From contig JAMOMO010000328.1 in the NCBI GenBank assembly GCA_027067035.1, positions 1-8,491 on the forward strand: a stretch of DNA of 8,491 nucleotides, written 5' to 3'. Under the pieces are notes generated by a model. That model had not been told where the DNA came from. It saw only the letters and a program-made list of their open reading frames with translations, and made no database searches. Positions 1-6,137 of the stretch are shown piece after piece (positions within the stretch are counted from its first letter, which is position 1; each line of letters opens with the position of its first letter). Source of the DNA: Desulfobulbaceae bacterium. GTDB lineage: Bacteria > Desulfobacterota > Desulfobulbia > Desulfobulbales > Desulfocapsaceae. Made by a program: the position numbers and the translations under genes.

Positions 1-725
1 GGAAAGGCCTGATTGTGGCAGCCAATGACGGAAGCCTGTTCCTTGATGAAATCGGTGATCTCAGCCCGGGCTCCCAGGTGAAACTGCTGAGATTGATTCA
101 GGAACGGGAGTATTATGCACTGGGGTCTGACATCGCCCGGTCAACAAATGTGAGGATGATTTTTGCAACCCATCGGGACCTGGAAAGCCTGCAGGAATCC
201 GGTGAATTCCGTCAGGACCTGTTTTTCAGACTGCGTACCCACCATGTGCATGTCCCCCCCCTGCGGGAACGTCTTGACGATCTGCCCCTGCTGCTTGATT
301 ATTTTCTGGAAGAGAGTGCAAAACGTCTTAATAAGACCAAACCTGTCTACCCGAATGAACTTCCGATGCTGCTGGGAACCTACAGCTACCCAGGTAATGT
401 CCGGGAATTACAGTCAATGGTCTTTGATGCTCTGTCCAAACATCAGAGCAGAATTCTTTCCATGGATGTTTTTAAACAATACATTGAACATCGGACGGGA
501 AAACCGGAACCAGCTGTGGAACCGGCAACAGGAGAAACGGTTTTTTCAATTCTTTCCTCACTGCCAACGTTGAAAGAGTCCAGTCGACTGCTCATAAGGG
601 AAGCGCTGCAGCGGTCTCAGGGAAACCAGGCAATAGCTGCTCAGATGCTTGGAATAACACGACAGGCACTGAACTGGAGATTGAAACAACTGGAAAAAAA
701 AGAAGAAAAGGTGGCTGAAAAATGA
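1..725 (+). CDS. Sigma-54-dependent transcriptional activator, C-terminal part (cut by the window start)
   Basis: This is the downstream part of a bacterial enhancer-binding protein that uses ATP hydrolysis to open promoters bound by sigma-54 RNA polymerase. The open frame runs in from the window edge; the GTG at 15 lies inside the AAA+ domain and is not a start. Counting from that codon, Walker B (LFLDEIGD) is at 8-15, the sensor I region (RMIFATHRDL) at 47-56, the arginine-finger region (FRQDLFFRL) at 65-73, and the sensor II motif (YPGNVRELQ) at 125-133. A Fis-like helix-turn-helix lies at about 203-224 (GNQAIAAQMLGITRQALNWR). Walker A and the sigma-54-contacting GAFTGA loop must lie upstream and cannot be seen. 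The input domain (receiver, PAS, GAF or other) is also outside the window, so the signal and target are unknown. The stop overlaps the start of the next gene (ATGA), so the two are probably cotranscribed. Confidence 0.93.
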   Translation, partial: KGLIVAANDGSLFLDEIGDLSPGSQVKLLRLIQEREYYALGSDIARSTNVRMIFATHRDLESLQESGEFRQDLFFRLRTHHVHVPPLRERLDDLPLLLDYFLEESAKRLNKTKPVYPNELPMLLGTYSYPGNVRELQSMVFDALSKHQSRILSMDVFKQYIEHRTGKPEPAVEPATGETVFSILSSLPTLKESSRLLIREALQRSQGNQAIAAQMLGITRQALNWRLKQLEKKEEKVAEK

Positions 726-982
726 CAAGAGTTGATTGCAGATTTGACGGATACAGCCCAGATTTTGATCAGAGCAGGAAAATAGCCGAAGTCATAGCGG
801 CCGGGGGAAATGAGTTTACTCTCCTTGTTTCATGGTGTGACAGGGAAAAGGGTGTTCATTCACCATGCTGTTTGAAGTGTGAGTTTGATGATGTGCCGGG
901 ATGGGAAGTCTATGGAAGGAACCATGACGGACGTCTGCGCATCTCCATTGATGATGACCGCTTTGTCTTTATATTCTCCTAG
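722..982 (+). CDS. Small uncharacterised protein, resembles the AF1514 (DUF5619) family
   Basis: This is an 86-residue soluble protein with no signal peptide or membrane segment. Its start is well supported: the ATG overlaps the TGA of the preceding activator gene, and an AAGGTGG ribosome-binding site (708-714) lies 7 bases upstream. Residues 17-26 look helical (DQSRKIAEVI). A central stretch has the pattern LLVSWCDREKGVHSP, followed by CCLKC (49-53), DVPGWEVY (57-64), and a beta-rich end finishing in DDRFVFIFS. From memory, the SW-x-D-R-x-x-G-x-x-SP, PG-x-x-x-Y and final FVF-F/Y elements recall small proteins annotated as AF1514 family, which has no known function. I could not run a search to confirm this. 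Three cysteines close together (C49, C50, C53) could bind metal, but nothing shows that they do. Coupling to the activator suggests a related regulatory or accessory role; this is inference. Confidence 0.8.
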   Translation: MTRVDCRFDGYSPDFDQSRKIAEVIAAGGNEFTLLVSWCDREKGVHSPCCLKCEFDDVPGWEVYGRNHDGRLRISIDDDRFVFIFS

Positions 983-1001
983 TTTCCGGCTCTGTTAACA
1001 G

Positions 1002-1043
1002 AAAATAAAAAAAGGGGACTTCCCGATGAAGGAAATCCCCTTT
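1002..1043 (-). terminator. Rho-independent terminator of the molybdoenzyme operon
   Basis: A 13-bp stem is formed by 1011-1023 and 1031-1043 around a 7-base loop. On the minus-strand transcript the single imperfect pair is a G-U wobble, and the hairpin runs into a U-rich tract (complement of 1002-1013). On the plus strand the same position is a C-A mismatch and the bases after the stem are not U-rich. It therefore serves mainly the minus-strand operon, though it may weakly stop the plus-strand genes that converge on it. Confidence 0.85.
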
Positions 1044-1072
1044 GTTCTGCAGACAAAAGAAAGCGGAACTAC

Positions 1073-1879
1073 TTATTTTTCGCTATCCTCTGAAAGGCTT
1101 TTTACAAGCATGGCACCTGCAAGACCAAGAACACCAATGTCTCTTGCTTTTCTCATGGCAGGTTTCACCATGGAGGCCATCATTGCGCGGCGTTTAACGC
1201 TGCCCATGTCGGCAAGCTCAGGTGTGTAGTCTGTAAAGAGCAGTCCCATGTCTTTCTTGTTACCGAAATAACGGGAGTTGGGACCAATGTGACCATCTTT
1301 TACTTCAAGGCCTTTGGCACCTTTTTTCACGTACTGTGAAACTTTTGAGTTGGGATCAGAAAGATCGCCGAAAATACGGGCTCCGGCAATACATGTCTGA
1401 ACACAGGCAGGCTGAAGGCCCTGTTCAACACGAGGTTTACAGTAAGTACATTTGTCAACCTTACCCTCACTGTCATCATCAGCAAGATCCGGGTTCACAT
1501 AACGGGCGCCATAGGGACAGGCGTCAGCACATGCACCACAGCCAAGGCAGCGGTTTTTATCAACCTGTACGGTTCCATCAAATGGATCCTTCCAGGTAGC
1601 AGCCACTTCCATGGTTTTGGTTTTGCCTGATTTGGCATCTTTAAATGTCATCTCAACGGGATCTGCTGGACACTCATCCACACATGGCGGCTTGTCGCAA
1701 TGGTTGCAGAGGCCGGGATAATATGTTGAGGCCATTCCATCATCGGTCATAGTGGGACCGAGACGTTTTACCCAGTTACGCTGGTAAGGAACCGGAACTT
1801 CCCACTCTGCCCGACAGGCAATGGTGCAGGCATGACAGCCCACACAGCGTTCCAGATCTATGATCATTCCATATTGCAT
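1073..1879 (-). CDS. Four-cluster iron-sulfur electron-transfer subunit of a molybdopterin oxidoreductase (PsrB/PhsB/TtrB-like)
   Basis: This 268-residue protein would carry electrons between the catalytic subunit and an external partner through four [4Fe-4S] clusters. All sixteen cysteines are present: C12/15/18/22 (CVGCHACTIAC), C58/61/66/70, C111/114/117/121 (CLGCGACADAC), and C144/147/159/163. The last group has the 11-residue gap typical of the DmsB/PsrB family. A strong AGGAGG site (1889-1894) lies 9 bases before the ATG. There is no signal peptide, so export would be by hitchhiking on the Tat-targeted partner. It is longer than PsrB-type proteins of about 190 residues. The extra length comes from an insertion at about 71-108 between the second and third cysteine groups and a C-terminal extension after about 165. 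The tail ends in a basic segment (226-246) followed by the short hydrophobic stretch IGVLGLAGAMLV (248-259), too short for an ordinary transmembrane helix. It lies 35 bp after the catalytic gene and is the last gene of the operon. Confidence 0.95.
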   Translation of the reverse strand: MQYGMIIDLERCVGCHACTIACRAEWEVPVPYQRNWVKRLGPTMTDDGMASTYYPGLCNHCDKPPCVDECPADPVEMTFKDAKSGKTKTMEVAATWKDPFDGTVQVDKNRCLGCGACADACPYGARYVNPDLADDDSEGKVDKCTYCKPRVEQGLQPACVQTCIAGARIFGDLSDPNSKVSQYVKKGAKGLEVKDGHIGPNSRYFGNKKDMGLLFTDYTPELADMGSVKRRAMMASMVKPAMRKARDIGVLGLAGAMLVKSLSEDSEK

Positions 1880-1888
1880 TGAATATAT

Positions 1889-1894
1889 CCTCCT
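1889..1894 (-). promoter_or_regulatory. Ribosome-binding site of the iron-sulfur subunit
   Basis: The minus strand reads AGGAGG with a 9-base spacer to the ATG at 1879. It lies inside the 35-bp gap after the catalytic gene, so this subunit has its own strong initiation signal. Confidence 0.85.
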
Positions 1895-1914
1895 GAAAAG
1901 GCTATAAGATTAGA

Positions 1915-4215
1915 TCAGGCTGGAATGTCCAGAACCTTTCCATCTTTTATCAGTTTAACAAAGTTATTTCTCATTCCACTACAACCAGTCTCAGGATCAA
2001 TAGCCAGTTTTGTAATCAGGCTCTGATCGTCAACACCAGCTCCGTGTCCAATACTGAGGGCAGGGTTGGCAGAACCGAAACCGTGGTACATATAGACACA
2101 GTCTTTTCTGATTCCAGCGGTGACTTTGACAGTTGTTGTGGTGGCGGATTTAACTCCTTCACTGTTCACAAAACCAACGGTGTCTCCGTCGATGAGGCCG
2201 AGTTTGGCGGCGACTTCGTCGTTGACCCAGACAGGATTGTCAGGCATGGCATTGTGGAGCCACACATTGTTCTGACTTCTGTTAAAGGTGTGTACCGGTG
2301 CACGACCGTAAATCAGTCTGGCAAACCCTTTTGGATTATCAGGAACAGGTTTGTATGTGGGTGCACCTGGATGACCGGCCTCTTCAAGATCTTCGTTGAA
2401 GAGCATAACGGTGAAGTCCTCGGGCACTCCATACGGATCTTTACCCGGCTGAATATGGATACCGTCTTCCTCTTTCAGTTTGGCAAGGGAAAGATTGGCG
2501 GAGGCAAGGCTCTTGTCAACCATCTCTTCAATGGTCTGCACAGGAATCTTGGAGCCGTTACCCATACGTTTTGCAATCTCGTTGGTGATGTAAATCTGAT
2601 CTTTACGCTCAAACATCGGAGCAACAAGAGGCATACGGGCAGAGATGTACTGTTTATGCTCTTTGGAGAGATCCCACTGGGTACCCTTCTTGATGAAGTC
2701 GTGACGCTCAAGATAACTTGACTCCGGCAGGAGGATATCAGCCCATGCGGTGACGTCGGTTGGCATAACATCAACACACATAACGAAATCCATGGCCTTG
2801 AAAAGATCTTTCATCTTCTGCTGACCGGGAATGGTCTGCATGGGATTCTGTCCCCAGACAACACAACTCTTAATGGGATACGGTTTCCCGGAGATGGCAC
2901 AGTCCCTGATAAGCTCAGTGGGTGTTCCAGGAGGCTTGAAAGGATAGATCTTATGTTCTGTGTGATTGACATTCAGATCATGTTTGTGATGCTCATTGAA
3001 GGAGCAGGGCTCATCATCGCAGGAGCACTGGATATTGAGATTGAACTCATGTCCATGTTCTTCCTTGGCCCAGGAAACACCTTTTACTTTTGGTCCCTTG
3101 GGTGGAACCCAGCCGCCTTTCACATAGTAGGCGCCGAGAATTCCGGTGAGACAGGCAAGTGCTCTCTGACGCTGGAAGTCGTTTCCATGCCATGACACGT
3201 GGCGGCCAGGGTGGATGGCAACGTGTGGTGCGTTGGCAGCCAGCATATCGGCAACTTCCTTGATCTGTGCCGCTGGGATATCACATTCTTTGGCAGCTTT
3301 TTCGAGGGTCCATTCCTGAATGGCCTCTGCAAATTCTTCAAAGCCCTCAGTGTAGTCTTCAACAAATGCCTTGTCATATTTGTTGTTTTTGACAAGGTAA
3401 TTCATGATGGCCAGCATGTAGGCGGTGTCTGTACCGGGTTTAATCTGAACCCAGATGTCAGCCTTTGCTGCAGATGCAGAAAAACGGGGGTCAGCAACGA
3501 TCAGCTTTGCACCGTTCTGGAGGCCCTGAATGTACTGTTTGATATGAGAAACATGAATGTTTTCTCCAAGGTGATCTCCAATAAAGAACATTACCTTGGT
3601 GTTGGGCATATCAACTTTTTCGCCAGGTGCCTTGCCGATTGTGGCGACATAGGCGGTGTCACGGATACCGCGACACTGGAAAAAAGATGCTTCAGAAACG
3701 TTGTGAGTTCCAACCGCACGCTCAAAGTAGTGCATGGGGTATTTGGCGGATGCACCATGGGGGAAAACACAGATTCCCTGTGGTCCATACTCATCAACGG
3801 TTTTTTTAAGTTTTGCGCCACATTCATCAAGGGCTTCCTTCCAGGAAATTTTCTTCCATTTCGGGGCGCCGCGTTTTCCGACATTTTTCATCGGGTATTT
3901 CAGCCTGTCCACATCATACAGCAGCTGAACGCCGGCATTACCGCGGGCACAGATTGCAGTTCCGTTGTCAATGGATTTAGGGTTTCCTTCCAGTTTCATC
4001 AGGCGGCCGTCACGTACTTTACCGACCAGCTGACAACGCCAGAAACACATTTCGCAGATTCCACCCACAACGGTCTTGTCTCCAGCAGTTCCCTTTGCAT
4101 CAAGGGGTGCTTTGGTGACGCCGGTGTTAGCGGAAACAACCTTAGACAGAGGTACCGAGGCTGCTGCCAGGGATGCTGTCTGAAGGAATTTACGCCTCGT
4201 TAGGTTGAAAGCCAT
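1915..4215 (-). CDS. Tat-exported molybdopterin oxidoreductase catalytic subunit, polysulfide/thiosulfate reductase (PsrA/PhsA) type
   Basis: This 766-residue subunit would carry the bis-molybdopterin-guanine-dinucleotide molybdenum centre and reduce a substrate, probably a sulfur compound, outside the cytoplasm. The ATG at 4215 is chosen because AGGAGG (4225-4230) lies 9 bases upstream; an in-frame ATG at 4245 would add ten residues before the signal and lacks such a site. The protein opens with a twin-arginine signal (TRRKFL, 6-11), a hydrophobic stretch and a probable cleavage site after VVSA (26-29). C54, C57, C61 and C89 match the N-terminal [4Fe-4S] site of this family. C181, in FFQCRGIRD, is the probable molybdenum ligand; there is no selenocysteine. 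The pattern HGFGS-to-GMRNNFVKL (about 711-754) resembles the C-terminal cofactor domain of PsrA/PhsA proteins. An unusual Cys/His-rich segment sits at 387-421. Polysulfide, thiosulfate, tetrathionate or another oxyanion are all possible substrates; sequence reading alone cannot decide. Confidence 0.93.
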   Translation of the reverse strand: MAFNLTRRKFLQTASLAAASVPLSKVVSANTGVTKAPLDAKGTAGDKTVVGGICEMCFWRCQLVGKVRDGRLMKLEGNPKSIDNGTAICARGNAGVQLLYDVDRLKYPMKNVGKRGAPKWKKISWKEALDECGAKLKKTVDEYGPQGICVFPHGASAKYPMHYFERAVGTHNVSEASFFQCRGIRDTAYVATIGKAPGEKVDMPNTKVMFFIGDHLGENIHVSHIKQYIQGLQNGAKLIVADPRFSASAAKADIWVQIKPGTDTAYMLAIMNYLVKNNKYDKAFVEDYTEGFEEFAEAIQEWTLEKAAKECDIPAAQIKEVADMLAANAPHVAIHPGRHVSWHGNDFQRQRALACLTGILGAYYVKGGWVPPKGPKVKGVSWAKEEHGHEFNLNIQCSCDDEPCSFNEHHKHDLNVNHTEHKIYPFKPPGTPTELIRDCAISGKPYPIKSCVVWGQNPMQTIPGQQKMKDLFKAMDFVMCVDVMPTDVTAWADILLPESSYLERHDFIKKGTQWDLSKEHKQYISARMPLVAPMFERKDQIYITNEIAKRMGNGSKIPVQTIEEMVDKSLASANLSLAKLKEEDGIHIQPGKDPYGVPEDFTVMLFNEDLEEAGHPGAPTYKPVPDNPKGFARLIYGRAPVHTFNRSQNNVWLHNAMPDNPVWVNDEVAAKLGLIDGDTVGFVNSEGVKSATTTTVKVTAGIRKDCVYMYHGFGSANPALSIGHGAGVDDQSLITKLAIDPETGCSGMRNNFVKLIKDGKVLDIPA

Positions 4216-4780
4216 CTTTGTCTTCCTCCTTAGTAAAAAAATCAATTAATTGTACAACCACCCGATAATATGGGTGGTGGGCTCCTTCCGTTACCCTGGG
4301 ATGAAATTTTTCATACCAGGGTCGAAATAGTTTTGTCAGGAATTCCTCTTCTCCGGCAAAATCCTTTTCCTCCACCAGAAGAGAGAGAAACTCAAGTTCA
4401 TGAATCAAATGGTCAGGGAGGTCGGCATCTTCATCCATGCCAAAACCCTTATCCCTGTAAAATGCAAGCGTATCTCCGGCAAATGCTCCCTGCAGTGCCT
4501 TGTCCATATAGACTGATCCGTATGGCGGGGCAATCACATGCGGGATTCCGTTAATAAAAAGCCTGGTATATTCGACCTGAAGGTCTTCAATGAAATCGTC
4601 GGCACTGTCCAATGCTTTTTTAATCATCACCCCATCTTCAACTGCACCGAGTGTTCCTAAAAGATTGTAAAAAACATTGAAAAATTCCTGGGTCATCCAC
4701 TCTGCATCAGGATATTGCATGCATTGGGCAAGGAAACGATAGACGCGAGATATATCTTCGGATGGTTCGGTGGTGGACAT
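4190..4780 (-). CDS. TorD/DmsD-like molybdoenzyme maturation chaperone
   Basis: This is a 196-residue, largely alpha-helical cytoplasmic chaperone. TorD-family proteins bind the twin-arginine leader and the immature catalytic subunit, and prevent export until the molybdenum cofactor and iron-sulfur cluster are inserted. Family signatures visible here are EYTRLF (70-75), PPYGSVY (85-91) and LPDHLIHELEFLSLL (121-135), whose D-H-x-x-x-E core is typical. The length of about 200 residues fits the family. It is the first gene of the operon. Its last 26 bases overlap the start of the catalytic gene in another frame, so the two genes are probably translationally coupled and the client is clearly the neighbour. 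I see no good ribosome-binding site before the ATG at 4780. The start is kept because the expected first helix (ISRVYRFLAQCMQYP) begins at residue 10. Confidence 0.92.
   Translation of the reverse strand: MSTTEPSEDISRVYRFLAQCMQYPDAEWMTQEFFNVFYNLLGTLGAVEDGVMIKKALDSADDFIEDLQVEYTRLFINGIPHVIAPPYGSVYMDKALQGAFAGDTLAFYRDKGFGMDEDADLPDHLIHELEFLSLLVEEKDFAGEEEFLTKLFRPWYEKFHPRVTEGAHHPYYRVVVQLIDFFTKEEDKDGFQPNEA
4225..4230 (-). promoter_or_regulatory. Ribosome-binding site that sets the start of the catalytic subunit
   Basis: AGGAGG on the minus strand lies 9 bases before the ATG at 4215. It is inside the 3' end of the chaperone gene. It favours this start over the upstream in-frame ATG at 4245 and places the twin arginines at residues 7 and 8, as expected for a Tat signal. 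Confidence 0.85.
4257..4278 (-). repeat. Hairpin at the chaperone/catalytic-subunit junction
   Basis: There is a perfect 7-bp inverted repeat (ACCACCC and GGGTGGT) with an 8-base loop inside the 3' end of the chaperone gene, 26 bases upstream of the catalytic subunit's ribosome-binding site. No U-tract directly follows the stem, so it is not a terminator. It could affect mRNA stability or relative expression, or it could be chance. Confidence 0.35.
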
Positions 4781-4893
4781 ATGAAATTGATATGAGACAA
4801 GAGGTTGTCAGGTCATTAGCAAGAGTATTAAATTATCAATAATGTTAGCAGTATTTAAAGGCTCATATACATCATTTAGAACCTTCCTAAATC

Positions 4894-4922
4894 AGTTTAG
4901 CCAAATGCTTAAGCCTTGTCAA
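4894..4922 (-). promoter_or_regulatory. Predicted sigma-70-type promoter of the chaperone/molybdoenzyme operon
   Basis: On the minus strand a perfect -35 TTGACA (4917-4922) is followed by a 17-bp spacer and a -10 TAAACT (4894-4899, 4 of 6 consensus bases). Transcription would begin near 4887, giving a leader of about 107 bases before the chaperone ATG. It is the best promoter match in the gap and faces the right way. Confidence 0.55.
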
Positions 4923-4938
4923 TGAATTGGTATTCATT
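4921..4938. promoter_or_regulatory. Candidate operator: 18-bp inverted repeat at the operon promoter
   Basis: AATGAAT and ATTCATT are perfect inverted arms around TGGT. The centre lies about 42 bp upstream of the predicted transcription start, and the repeat touches the -35 box, a position suited to an activator. The arm spacing does not fit the standard CRP (TGTGA-N6-TCACA) or FNR (TTGAT-N4-ATCAA) sites, so I do not name a regulator. AT-rich DNA yields such repeats by chance fairly often. Confidence 0.35.
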
Positions 4939-5133
4939 TTTTTTCTGGGAAGAGTCTCTTTGTTAAGAATATGAAAATTTGTTTAAATTATTATAGTTCC
5001 AAAGGATAGTAATCGTAGGAATTTAATTAAATGGTTATGGATATATGTTTCTTACAGGGAAATGAAAAAAGAATTGAAATCAGGAAGGGGATTGAAGCCT
5101 ATAAATTGACAGGCTGCAAACAGAGCTTATTTA

Positions 5134-6060
5134 TTACAGATTTTTGATATATGATCTCAACTGTGAAAAACCTTCACAGTCATGAATTGCCTTACGAATA
5201 GTAGAGCTTCCCGGAAATTGAGTAAAGTATCGGCTGATGTGGTTGCGAATATATGCCAGAACCCGGCGTGTATCAAGATACTGTTCCATGAGATCCAGGT
5301 GTCTGCTGATCACAGGCAGGATCATGGGGAGGGAATCGGGCCTGCCCTGACGACAGAAGACCCAGGGATTGCCAAGAGCTGCCCTGCCTATCATAACAGC
5401 ATCGCACCCTGTTTCATGCATACGGAGAATGCCTTCCTCGTAACTGCTCACATCGCCATTGCCGATCACCGGAATTGTGACGTTTTCCTTCACTGTCTTT
5501 ATAATGTCCCAGTCAGCTCTGCCGGAAAACGCCTGGGACCATGTCCTGCCGTGAATTGTTACTGCGGCAGCCCCAGCAGATTCAGCCATGATCGCAAACT
5601 GAACTGCTGTTGTGGTCTTTGAGTCTATACCGGCCCGTGTTTTCACGGTAACCGGGACAGCGGAGCCTGCAATAACAGCTTCAATGATTTCCCTGGCCAG
5701 TCCTATGTCCTTCATCAGAGCGGAACCGGCTCCTTTTCTGGTGACCTTGCGAACCGGACAGCCCATATTAATATCAATGAACGCCGGTGAGTAGTCTTTC
5801 AGGATTGCTGCGGCCTGGGCCATTATTTCAGGGTCAGATCCGAAAATCTGGTACGAGAGCGGTTGTTCCTCAGCTGATGAGGCAAGCATATGAATGGTCT
5901 TTTTCTGACCGTAAACAAGACCGTGGCAGCTGATCATTTCAGAGACAACCATTCCGGCGCCGAGTTCACGACAGAGCAGTCGGAAGGGGAGGTCTGTGTA
6001 GCCTGCAAGGGGAGCAAGGATAAATGGCGAATGAATTTTCGTTTGAGCAATACTGAGCAT
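5134..6060 (-). CDS. dusB: tRNA-dihydrouridine synthase, DusB type
   Basis: This 308-residue flavoenzyme reduces specific uridines in the D-loop of tRNA to dihydrouridine, using FMN and NADPH in the cytoplasm. It has the full set of family motifs on a TIM barrel. These are APLAGYTDLPFR (16-27, FMN site), QIFGSDPE (71-78), DINMGCP (96-102) with catalytic C101, KGAGSALM, VKTRAGID, TIHGRTWSQAFSGRADW, IPVIGNGDV, and DAVMIGRAALGNPW (phosphate binding). A helical tRNA-binding domain follows to the end. Length and motif order are normal for DusB, and nothing is broken. The ATG at 6060 gives a normal N-terminus but has no clear ribosome-binding site. The gene is divergent from the transketolase gene and precedes the molybdoenzyme operon by 353 bp on the same strand. 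That distance and the operon's own promoter argue for separate transcription units. Confidence 0.95.
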   Translation of the reverse strand: MLSIAQTKIHSPFILAPLAGYTDLPFRLLCRELGAGMVVSEMISCHGLVYGQKKTIHMLASSAEEQPLSYQIFGSDPEIMAQAAAILKDYSPAFIDINMGCPVRKVTRKGAGSALMKDIGLAREIIEAVIAGSAVPVTVKTRAGIDSKTTTAVQFAIMAESAGAAAVTIHGRTWSQAFSGRADWDIIKTVKENVTIPVIGNGDVSSYEEGILRMHETGCDAVMIGRAALGNPWVFCRQGRPDSLPMILPVISRHLDLMEQYLDTRRVLAYIRNHISRYFTQFPGSSTIRKAIHDCEGFSQLRSYIKNL

Positions 6061-6106
6061 TTTTTTACTGCTGATTTTTTTTTATAAACGAGTTAGAATC
6101 TATAAG

Positions 6107-6129
6107 GTTACGTAACTGTTTTGTAACAG
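6107..6129. promoter_or_regulatory. Candidate operator: clustered GTAAC half-sites over the transketolase -35 region
   Basis: GTTACGTAAC (6107-6116) is a perfect 10-bp palindrome. A further GTAAC (6123-6127) follows in direct orientation, 11 bp from the previous one, which is about one helical turn. CTGTT (6116-6120) and AACAG (6125-6129) also form a 5-bp inverted repeat. Together they occupy the place where a -35 box would be expected, and no good -35 is seen there. No regulator is identified. Confidence 0.35.
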
Positions 6130-6137
6130 ACTGAAAT

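Larger units (their letters stand above)
4781..5133. other. AT-rich intergenic region between dusB and the molybdoenzyme operon
   Basis: This 353-bp gap is clearly richer in A and T than the genes around it. It holds the probable operon promoter (4894-4922), an 18-bp inverted repeat at its -35 side (4921-4938), and two TTAGCA direct repeats in the probable leader (4816-4821 and 4845-4850). A doubtful 38-codon frame on the plus strand (5031-5147) also begins here. No convincing terminator for dusB is visible. I found no sigma-54 promoter of the TGGCAC-N5-TTGCA type. Confidence 0.7.

Noticed and set aside
1111..1125. TGGCACCTGCA, which recalls a sigma-54 promoter
   Set aside because: The spacing between TGGCAC and TGC is far too short, and it lies inside the iron-sulfur subunit gene.
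2044..2721. A 225-codon plus-strand open frame opposite the C-terminal half of the molybdoenzyme
   Set aside because: It is an antisense shadow with no ribosome-binding site or family motifs.
3673..3675. Selenocysteine at the molybdenum ligand position of the catalytic subunit
   Set aside because: The residue (181) is encoded as cysteine and the frame has no internal TGA.
3199..4203. A 334-codon open frame on the plus strand opposite the molybdoenzyme gene
   Set aside because: It is antisense to a gene with clear family motifs, its product resembles no family I know, and its length is a by-product of codon use on the coding strand.
4921..4938. Naming the inverted repeat an FNR or CRP site
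   Set aside because: TGA and TCA are 8 bp apart here and not 6, and the half-sites do not match TTGAT or TGTGA.
5095..5119. A possible dusB terminator from AGCCT and AGGCT arms
   Set aside because: The stem is only 5 bp with a 10-base loop and no U-tract follows on the minus strand.
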